From assembly GCA_002338895.1 (NCBI GenBank), contig DDJH01000036.1, forward strand, positions 1 to 7,070: a stretch of DNA of 7,070 nt. The letters run 5' to 3'. Shown one piece after another: positions 1 to 5,780 of the stretch. Below the pieces are notes generated by a model. That model was not told the origin of the DNA. It saw only the letters and a program-made list of their open reading frames with translations, and made no database searches. The DNA is from Lentisphaeria bacterium UBA1829. Lineage in GTDB: Bacteria; Verrucomicrobiota; Lentisphaeria; Victivallales; UBA1829. Numbering within the stretch: the stretch's first letter is position 1; each line of letters opens with the position of its first letter. Position numbers and translations under genes: made by a program.

Positions 1-24
1 CAGCCCTTCGGGCGGATTTTTTTT
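1..24 (+). terminator. Partial rho-independent terminator of an upstream gene
   Basis: A short GC-rich hairpin (GCCC at 3-6 pairing with GGGC at 10-13, loop TTC) is followed after GGA by a run of eight T at 17-24, with more T-rich sequence to about 35. The orientation would stop transcription arriving from the left on the plus strand. The 5' arm appears cut by the window edge, since the GGCGGAT side probably pairs further upstream. It would insulate the cluster from the preceding gene. Confidence 0.6.
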
Positions 25-46
25 CGTTTTTTCTTTGGAAGAAGGG

Positions 47-75
47 TTGACTTTTTATCGGGTTTCGTTTATAAT
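47..75 (+). promoter_or_regulatory. Sigma70-type promoter driving the operon
   Basis: TTGACT at 47-52 (one mismatch from the consensus -35) and TATAAT at 70-75 (perfect -10) are separated by exactly 17 bp, the optimal spacing. Transcription would start near base 82, about 30 nt before the regulator's ATG. No comparably good promoter is seen in the downstream gaps, so it probably serves all five genes. The consensus quality implies a strong basal promoter that needs repression, which fits the repeats just downstream. Visible directly; activity is inferred. Confidence 0.8.
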
Positions 76-83
76 ATTATATG

Positions 84-114
84 GAATCAATTGATGGAAA
101 GAAATAGAATCAAT
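84..114. promoter_or_regulatory. Candidate operator: ATCAA/TTGAT half-sites
   Basis: A perfect 10-bp palindrome ATCAATTGAT lies at 86-95, right after the expected transcription start. The half-site recurs, giving a direct repeat GAATCAAT at 84-91 and 107-114, the second copy overlapping the ATG at 113. Half-sites are therefore ATCAA (86-90), TTGAT (91-95) and ATCAA (109-113). This position is typical of a repressor roadblock, and GntR-type winged-helix dimers bind short inverted repeats. Autoregulation by the adjacent regulator is inferred. The region is AT-rich, so chance occurrence is possible. Confidence 0.45.
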
Positions 115-1237
115 GAGCGTTGAATTTAAAAAAGATTTGCTGTATCGGCAGTTGAAAGAGGCGATTCTTTCGGGGAAGTATCCTCCCGGGAGCAGGTTTC
201 CTTGTGAAGTGGATTTCGCTTCTCAGCTCGGCGTGGCGTTCGTCACGTTGCGGAGCGCGCTGAAACGGCTCGAGGATGACGGCTTGATCACCCGCTTGAG
301 AAGTCGCGGAACGTTTGTGAATGAGCTGCCTTCGTCGGTGCCTGCGGAAAAGAGCAGCCGGCGGAAAATTCTTCTGGTGATCCGGGGAGAAAACCGTTTG
401 GAAAATATGGCGGTCAATGTCTTCAACCGTCAGTTGGCATTCGGAGTGTTTTCTCAGTCGGCATTCTATGGAATGAGTGCGGATCTGAAAATTTTTCCGC
501 TGGACGCCCCATGGGAAGAGCAGCTCCTGTACGCAAAGAAAAACGGGTATTCGGCGATGATTCTCGACCGCTGCACGCCGGATCTCCTGGAGAAGATTTT
601 TTGTCGGAAGGTGGAGTTCCCTCTGGTTCTTGTCAATCGTGAAGTGGATGGAATTCCGTCCGTCTGCTGCAATTATGTCTCCGCAATCCGGATGGCGATT
701 CAGAGACTGCGCGAACTCGGGCATCGTCAGATCCTTCTGCTGGATCATGGAAATGACACGCCTGTGTTCCAGGAACGGCAGGCCGCTTTCCTGGACGAAA
801 TGATTCGGGGCGGTGTCCGTTCGCCGGAGGAGTGTCTTTTTACGATGAGAAATGTGGAATGGAAGGATTATCTTTCGAAAATCACCGCTTCCATGCGCAT
901 GCATCCGGAGGCAACCGCGGTGATCGTGCAATCGTTTTATCTGCAGCAGTTCTCCGAATATCTGGCGAATTCGGGAATTTCGGTCCCGGCGGATCTTTCC
1001 GTGATTCAGTGGGGAGAACGTTCCGGATTTGAGCGGAGCAGTCCGACTCCATACTCCCTGCTGACGGAGCCGCGGACAGAGTGCGGGCAGGCCGCCGTGG
1101 ATCTGATCCACCGTATGCTGGAAGGGGAGGACTGTTCCAATTATCATTTTAAAATCAATGCAGAACTGATTATGCGGAACGGATGTGCTCTCCCGCGCAC
1201 CCTCCGTCTCAGTCTGGCGGAAAGTCTGATTGGATGA
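113..1237 (+). CDS. GntR-family regulator with LacI-like sugar-binding domain
   Basis: This is a 374-residue transcription factor predicted to bind DNA as a dimer and respond to a sugar. Residues about 5-72 form the GntR winged helix: LYRQLKEAILSGKYPPGSRFP, then helix-turn-helix residues near 33-54 (SQLGVAFVTLRSALKRLE) and the wing GLITRLRSRGTFV. From about residue 84 to 360 it follows the LacI/periplasmic-binding-protein pattern, with a beta strand RKILLVI, the segment LRELGHRQILLLDH followed by ERQAAFLDEM, and VPADLSVIQWGE. Length suits the GntR-N/LacI-C hybrid class. The ATG at 113 is chosen because the domain begins immediately; GGAAAG at 96-101 is a rather distant (11 nt) ribosome site. 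It is first in the operon, directly behind the promoter and candidate operator, so a local repressor or activator of the downstream catabolic genes is the best reading. The effector is unknown. Confidence 0.9.
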   Translation: MSVEFKKDLLYRQLKEAILSGKYPPGSRFPCEVDFASQLGVAFVTLRSALKRLEDDGLITRLRSRGTFVNELPSSVPAEKSSRRKILLVIRGENRLENMAVNVFNRQLAFGVFSQSAFYGMSADLKIFPLDAPWEEQLLYAKKNGYSAMILDRCTPDLLEKIFCRKVEFPLVLVNREVDGIPSVCCNYVSAIRMAIQRLRELGHRQILLLDHGNDTPVFQERQAAFLDEMIRGGVRSPEECLFTMRNVEWKDYLSKITASMRMHPEATAVIVQSFYLQQFSEYLANSGISVPADLSVIQWGERSGFERSSPTPYSLLTEPRTECGQAAVDLIHRMLEGEDCSNYHFKINAELIMRNGCALPRTLRLSLAESLIG

Positions 1238-1254
1238 AATGAAATTCAGAAAGA

Positions 1255-1264
1255 AAGGAAAGGA
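1255..1264 (+). promoter_or_regulatory. Ribosome binding site of the pseudopilin gene
   Basis: The purine-rich stretch AAGGAAAGGA contains two GGA cores. The second (1262-1264) sits 9 nt before the ATG at 1274. The 36-nt gap after the regulator's stop has no hairpin or T-run, so read-through from the regulator is expected. Confidence 0.65.
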
Positions 1265-1273
1265 TAAATAAAG

Positions 1274-2020
1274 ATGCAAAAAAGAAAGTGTTTTACTTTG
1301 ATTGAGCTTCTTGTTGTGATCGCTGTGATTGCGATTCTTGTTTCCCTGCTTCTTCCGGCTCTTGGAAAAGCGAGAATGAGGGCTTTTGATATTTCCTGCC
1401 GGAACAATTTGAAGGCAAACGGAAATGCGCAATCCCTTTATTCCGGCGATTACAACGACTGGATCGTGCCCGGACAGGATCACGACAACAGAACATGGGT
1501 GGTCCTTCTTTCCGGCGTGGAACACTGGGGCGGCAATCCGGTTCTCGCAAATTACGGAATTCAGTATTATGGACGCAACCTGACCAAAGGTACTCAGGTT
1601 TGTCCTTCCGAGCCGCTGCCGTTCGCCGCCAATCAGTTTGATGCCGGACATTATGCGATGAACTCCTGTTCCGGTGGAAATCTGCTCAGTTCGGATGTCC
1701 GGTTCTGTGGAAAGAAGCTGTCTGCCGTGCGTTCTCCGTCCATCGCCGTCTTCGCCGCGGACACCATCAAGAAGACTACGCCCAATGTGATCGCAAATCA
1801 GACCTTCCTCGCCTACCGTCACAACACCAGCATCAGCGATTCCTCCCGCGACGGGGATGCTCAGCATTATCCTTCCGATCTCGGCGCAACAGCCAATCTT
1901 GTCTATTTCGACGGTCATCAGGGGAACATCTCCCATCGGAAGGCGATGACCGTTCCGGCGTGGATGGATCAGGTCAATGATCCCAATATGAACCTGTTTA
2001 TTCAGGGTTTCTTGTATTGA
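1274..2020 (+). CDS. Prepilin-like protein (N-methylation motif, H-X9-DG-type C-terminus)
   Basis: This 248-residue protein has a short basic leader MQKRKC followed by the type IV prepilin signature [16 protein letters not shown] (residues 7-22), a hydrophobic helix to about L30 and then GKAR. Glu11 is the conserved Glu at mature position 5 if a prepilin peptidase cuts before Phe7. The residue before the cut is Cys6 rather than the usual Gly. The globular part (about 40-248) contains RNNLK, Cys110 in a VCPSEP segment, Y181-R-H183-N and, near the end, [13 protein letters not shown] (208-220). The last resembles the prepilin-type processing-associated H-X9-DG domain abundant in Lentisphaerota and Planctomycetota. 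The His-to-DG spacing is stretched here (H183 to D213), apparently by a Ser/Asp-rich insertion. It should be an inner-membrane-anchored or assembled pseudopilin facing outward. Function within catabolic operons is not established; a role in polymer capture or enzyme export is inference. Confidence 0.88.
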   Translation: MQKRKCFTLIELLVVIAVIAILVSLLLPALGKARMRAFDISCRNNLKANGNAQSLYSGDYNDWIVPGQDHDNRTWVVLLSGVEHWGGNPVLANYGIQYYGRNLTKGTQVCPSEPLPFAANQFDAGHYAMNSCSGGNLLSSDVRFCGKKLSAVRSPSIAVFAADTIKKTTPNVIANQTFLAYRHNTSISDSSRDGDAQHYPSDLGATANLVYFDGHQGNISHRKAMTVPAWMDQVNDPNMNLFIQGFLY

Positions 2021-2025
2021 ATAAA

Positions 2026-2031
2026 GTGAGG
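2026..2031 (+). promoter_or_regulatory. Ribosome binding site deciding the hydrolase start
   Basis: GTGAGG lies 6 nt before the ATG at 2038. This supports that start over an in-frame TTG at 2017 that overlaps the preceding stop codon and would add only seven residues. Confidence 0.65.
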
Positions 2032-2037
2032 TTTGCT

Positions 2038-3201
2038 ATGAGTGAGAAGAAAATGCCGTTCGGGGAGATTCACCGGTTCCTGGAGTGTCCGGAACAGTAT
2101 CCGGCTTCGTGCTTTTTCGATCCTGCTGTCACGCAGGTGTTTTACGAGAGTGTGCCGTATCGCGGAAAGCCGACGCGGGTTTTCGCGTGCTATGGACTCC
2201 CGGAACATGCTTCGCCGGATCATCCTGTTCCGGGAATCGTGCTGATTCACGGCGGAGGTGCCTCTGCGCTGGCCGACTGGGTCGAGCTCTGGAACCGTCG
2301 CGGGTATGCCGCCATTTCCATGGATACCTGCGGCGGAATGCCGTGCTGGGCGCCGAATCCCTATTTTGCCAAGTGGCCGCGTCATGCGTTTTCCGGGCCG
2401 AAGGGATGGGGGCAGAGCATGTATGATGTCGATCTGCCGCCGGAGGACCAGTGGCCGTACCATGCGGCGGCGGCTGTGATGCTGGGACATTCGCTGCTGC
2501 GGAGTCTGCCGGGGGTCGATCCGGAGCGGATCGGCGTGACCGGGGTCTCCTGGGGCGGGGTGACCGCGGCGACCGTCGCCGGACTCGATCCCCGATTCCG
2601 TTTCGCGATTCCCGTCTACGGATGCGGATTCATGAACGAGGAGTCCTCCGCGCTGAATTTCGAGCATCCCGCCATGACCCCGGAGCGCTGTGACCGCTGG
2701 TATGAACTCTGGGATCCCGGACATTATCTGCCAAACGCCGATCTGCCGGTGCTGTTCTTTTCCGGAAGCAACGATTTCGCGTTTCCGCCGGATGCGTTGC
2801 AGAAGTCGCTGGATGCGGTTCCGAATCCGGGAAAACGGCTGTCGCTCCGCGTCGCGTATCCGCACGGGATGACGCAGTGCTGGACGGAAAGGACGATTTT
2901 TGATTTTGCCGATTCGGTTCTCGCCGGACTCCCGGTCCCGAATCTCTCCGGAATCCGTCGCGAGGGGGAGTGGGTGACGGTGCAGGTGGAGTGCGACCGG
3001 AAAATCCGTCAGGCCGAACTCAATTTCACCCGGGCGACCGGATACTGGCAGGACCGCTGCTGGAATCGTCAGAGTGTCCCGGTGGAAAACGGATCGCTGA
3101 AGGCCCGGATTCCGCGGGCTGCCAGCGCTCTTTACTTTAATCTTTTTACGGAAGACGACTGCTGTTACAGCTCTTCGCTTCTCGAATTGAAACACCCGTG
3201 A
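2038..3201 (+). CDS. Alpha/beta-hydrolase, acetylxylan esterase/dienelactone hydrolase-like
   Basis: This 387-residue serine hydrolase probably removes an ester (for example acetyl) group from a sugar or oligosaccharide. Visible alpha/beta-hydrolase elements are: strand PGIVLIHGGG (residues 65-74, oxyanion region), nucleophile elbow GVSWGG with Ser171, acid candidate Asp246 in FFSGSNDFAFPP, and His276 in AYPHGMTQ. The order Ser-Asp-His and spacing are canonical. Residues about 300-387 form an extra beta-rich domain (VTVQVECDRKIRQAELNFTR, W337, W342, AASALYFNLFTEDD). It resembles the C-terminal part of PhoPQ-activated (PqaA-type) proteins, a resemblance recalled, not searched. No signal peptide is seen, so a cytoplasmic site is likely. 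It lies 17 nt after the pseudopilin and 19 nt before the lyase, so co-transcription is expected. The substrate is not readable; an oligopeptidase-like activity is a weaker alternative. Confidence 0.85.
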   Translation: MSEKKMPFGEIHRFLECPEQYPASCFFDPAVTQVFYESVPYRGKPTRVFACYGLPEHASPDHPVPGIVLIHGGGASALADWVELWNRRGYAAISMDTCGGMPCWAPNPYFAKWPRHAFSGPKGWGQSMYDVDLPPEDQWPYHAAAAVMLGHSLLRSLPGVDPERIGVTGVSWGGVTAATVAGLDPRFRFAIPVYGCGFMNEESSALNFEHPAMTPERCDRWYELWDPGHYLPNADLPVLFFSGSNDFAFPPDALQKSLDAVPNPGKRLSLRVAYPHGMTQCWTERTIFDFADSVLAGLPVPNLSGIRREGEWVTVQVECDRKIRQAELNFTRATGYWQDRCWNRQSVPVENGSLKARIPRAASALYFNLFTEDDCCYSSSLLELKHP

Positions 3202-3211
3202 GGGGAGAAAG

Positions 3212-3217
3212 AAAGGA
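3212..3217 (+). promoter_or_regulatory. Ribosome binding site of the lyase gene, start ambiguous
   Basis: AAAGGA ends 3 nt before the ATG at 3221 and 6 nt before the adjacent in-frame ATG at 3224. Spacing favours 3224, which would drop one Met. A second purine block AGGGGAG at 3201-3207 is 13 nt from the first ATG. The protein is essentially unaffected either way. Confidence 0.5.
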
Positions 3218-3220
3218 ACC

Positions 3221-5758
3221 ATGATGTTTTGGAATGACCGTTTCCCGCTTCTGACTGTGATCTGCTGCGTTTCCGTGTTTGCGGAAGAGAGTGCCGATTT
3301 CCGGGAAAAACTCTCCTCCTGCGAGACTCTCTGGAAGCTGAACAGGACCGTTGAACTCAAAGCCGCCTCCGAAACTCTCTGGAACAAGCTGCCGCGCGAA
3401 ACGGTGAAGTTTTCGGTCCCGAAAATCCCCGACGGCAAAACGCCGCTTCTGCGCTTCACGGCGATTCGTCTGACAAAGGACCCGGCCCGGAAAGGACACC
3501 GCTATGCGCCGGCTTTCCTGCTCAACGGAAAGGAACTCGGTCTGCTGACCGATTCCGGAAAGGCGCGTCTGGTGAACCGTCCGCTCTATCTGCCGAATTC
3601 CTGGACGAGGGGATATCACAAGCGGATGTATAATTTCGAGACCCAGCACTATACCGCATTGCTTCTCCCGCAGGCGCTCAACGATGGAAAAACTCCTCCG
3701 TGGGAGTATGTGCTCGATGTCTCCGACGCGCTCAGACAAGGCGAAAACACGCTCGAGATCATTCATGACGGAAATCCGGCGGACGGTCCGACGACCATCC
3801 CCGTTGCCGGACTCTCGATTCTGGCCGCTCCTTCCGCCGCGCTGGATCAGATCCGGACCAAACCGCCGAAGGTTCTCAGCGCTGTCGAAAAAGCCGATTT
3901 CCTTCTTTCGAAGGCGAAAGCGGGCCATCCGCTGAAGGCTCTTCAGAAGATTTCCGATCCGCAGGAGCGCCTCCGCCGGACCGCCGAATATTTCCGGACC
4001 CGCACGCCGCGCGTTCAGACGGTGGGCGGAGTCATGACCCGGCGCGGAACTCCGCTTTCCCCCTCCAAAAAGAAACGGGTCGATGACGCCGTGCAGAATC
4101 GCTTCGCCTCCTATCTGAGCGGATATCCGGTGGAACAGTTCGGCGAAAAGGTCGATTACCTCACCAACCGCTCCCACGACCGCAATGCGGACTGGATCGC
4201 CCAGCACAACCGCATCGGACTGATTCGGGAACTTGCCGAAGCTTGGCGCATGACCGGAAACGAGGTCTATGCAAAGGCCGCTGCCCGTCATCTGGATCAG
4301 TGGTGCGACATGGCCGAACGCAACTATCAGCCCGGAACGCTTCCCATCTGGAACTCCCTGAACAGCGGGGTGCGCGGACGCAATCTCAGCGCGACCATTG
4401 ATCTGATGCTGGACTATCCCGCCTTGAAGAGCGAGTCTCTGGTCACCTGGCTCTACATTCTGGCTCTGCACGGGGATTACCTTCAGAACAGTGTCCGCAC
4501 GCCCTCGAACTGGGGGATCACCGAGGCGGAGGGTCTGGTCTGCTGCGGTCTCTATTTCCCCGAATTCGACGAGGGCGATCTCTGGAGCCGGACCGGTCTC
4601 GGTCAGCAGAAGGAGAGTTTCGCCCGTCATCTCCGTCCCGACGGAATGGACCGCGAACTGAACTGGGGATATTTCTACTACATCACGATCCTCGGACACT
4701 GGGACGCCTCCTGGCTGATCGACCTCAATTCCCGTACCGATCTGCACCCGTATCGGATTCCGCCGGAGCGCTTTGAACGTCTCTACACCGTTCTCGGCAA
4801 CTTTCTGCACCCCGATTTCCGCAACGCGGCCTGGGGCGACGCCTGGGACGAATCCGCAATCAACAAAATGAAACTGGCTTCCAGTCGCTTCCCCGACAAT
4901 GCGTTCTTCCGCTTCATCGCCTCCGAACGCCGGGAGGGACAGGCGCCGAAGGAACTCTTCCATGTGCTTCCGGATTCCGGTTTCTACTCCGTCCGCAGTT
5001 CCTGGGATGCCGACGCCGTGCACCTTCTGGTCAAAAACGGTCCCGACGGCGGCTGGCACAACCATAACGACAACCTGACGTTCGAACTGTTCGCCTACGG
5101 CCGGAATCTGACGCCCGATACCGGAAACTTCACCTACAATTTCCTCCGCGGCCGCTCCTGGTACCTCCGCACGGAACAGCATCAGACCCTGACGCTCGAC
5201 GGGAAGAACTCCGCCTTCGCCCCGAAACATCTCGGATCGGAACATTCCCCCCGTTTCACCGCTCTCCAGCTGGAGAACCGGAGCTATCCGAATCTGACGC
5301 ACCGCCGCTCCTTTGCTCTGCTCGACGGAACCTACCTGCTGGTGTTCGACGAGGCGGTCGGATCCGCAACCGGAGAGGTGGCTCTGCATGTCCAGACCGC
5401 TCCCGGAGCCGGTGTGAAGATCGATCGCAAGGCTCTGTCGGTGCATACGCTGTTCCCCGAAGGGGCGAATCTGCTCGTGAAGATGCTGCCGCAGGAGGGG
5501 GTCGCTCTGACGGAATCGGTCGGGAAGAAGGCCAACAACGGCGTGCAGGTGGACCGGCCCGCGCTGAAATTCGCAAAACGCAAGAACGATGCTCGGAGTC
5601 TTTCGTTTGTCACGGCATGGATCCCGTATCGCGGGAGCAGGGTTCCGGAAACGGAGCTGAAGAGAATTGCCGGAGATCTCGTGGAGCTCCGGGTCGGTTC
5701 CAAGTCCTGGCGTCTGCGCTATCAGCCGGAAAACAATCTGCTGAAACTGGAACCGTAA
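3221..5758 (+). CDS. Secreted heparinase II/III-like polysaccharide lyase
   Basis: This 845-residue protein is predicted to cleave a uronic-acid-containing polysaccharide by beta-elimination outside the cytoplasm. Residues 1-21 form a signal peptide (Arg7, hydrophobic PLLTVICCVSVF, likely cut VFA|E). Residues about 22-205 are beta-rich and end in LDVSDALRQGENTLEI, a pattern of galactose-binding-like jelly rolls, so a carbohydrate-binding module is likely. An alpha/alpha-toroid follows (about 220-570), with SNWGITEAEG (429-438; Asn430) and DGMDRELNWGY (474-484; Tyr484, spaced from Glu479 as in heparinase-type motifs). The C-terminal beta-sandwich (about 582-845) carries the hallmark HNHND (613-617), LTPDTG (630-635) and HQTLTLDG (654-661). 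By family knowledge Asn430, Tyr484 and His613 are candidate catalytic residues. The gene is intact and full length. The PL family and substrate (alginate, glycosaminoglycan or other) cannot be assigned by eye. It sits between an esterase and a sugar carrier, fitting depolymerisation followed by uptake. Confidence 0.88.
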   Translation: MMFWNDRFPLLTVICCVSVFAEESADFREKLSSCETLWKLNRTVELKAASETLWNKLPRETVKFSVPKIPDGKTPLLRFTAIRLTKDPARKGHRYAPAFLLNGKELGLLTDSGKARLVNRPLYLPNSWTRGYHKRMYNFETQHYTALLLPQALNDGKTPPWEYVLDVSDALRQGENTLEIIHDGNPADGPTTIPVAGLSILAAPSAALDQIRTKPPKVLSAVEKADFLLSKAKAGHPLKALQKISDPQERLRRTAEYFRTRTPRVQTVGGVMTRRGTPLSPSKKKRVDDAVQNRFASYLSGYPVEQFGEKVDYLTNRSHDRNADWIAQHNRIGLIRELAEAWRMTGNEVYAKAAARHLDQWCDMAERNYQPGTLPIWNSLNSGVRGRNLSATIDLMLDYPALKSESLVTWLYILALHGDYLQNSVRTPSNWGITEAEGLVCCGLYFPEFDEGDLWSRTGLGQQKESFARHLRPDGMDRELNWGYFYYITILGHWDASWLIDLNSRTDLHPYRIPPERFERLYTVLGNFLHPDFRNAAWGDAWDESAINKMKLASSRFPDNAFFRFIASERREGQAPKELFHVLPDSGFYSVRSSWDADAVHLLVKNGPDGGWHNHNDNLTFELFAYGRNLTPDTGNFTYNFLRGRSWYLRTEQHQTLTLDGKNSAFAPKHLGSEHSPRFTALQLENRSYPNLTHRRSFALLDGTYLLVFDEAVGSATGEVALHVQTAPGAGVKIDRKALSVHTLFPEGANLLVKMLPQEGVALTESVGKKANNGVQVDRPALKFAKRKNDARSLSFVTAWIPYRGSRVPETELKRIAGDLVELRVGSKSWRLRYQPENNLLKLEP

Positions 5759-5780
5759 GAACGGAAAGACCCTGTCGTTT

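Noticed and set aside
110..1936. Minus-strand open frame of 608 codons opposite the regulator and pseudopilin
   Set aside because: It spans two real genes and their intergenic gap, is low-complexity and basic, and has no family resemblance. It is a shadow frame.
2017..2037. TTG start for the hydrolase overlapping the pseudopilin stop
   Set aside because: The ATG at 2038 has a better-spaced ribosome site (GTGAGG), and the extra seven residues add no recognisable feature.
3221..3283. Possible lipoprotein signal in the lyase (CC at residues 15-16)
   Set aside because: The residue before the first Cys is Ile, not Gly/Ala/Ser, so the lipobox is poor. A signal peptidase I cut after VFA fits better.
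2002..3459. Minus-strand open frame of 485 codons opposite the hydrolase
   Set aside because: It is Arg-rich, crosses gene boundaries and has no motif. The plus-strand hydrolase has a full catalytic triad.
5753..5764. Small inverted repeat CCGT-AAGA-ACGG around the lyase stop codon
   Set aside because: The stem is only 4 bp and no T-run follows, so it is not a credible terminator. It might slightly affect translation of the transporter but this cannot be supported.
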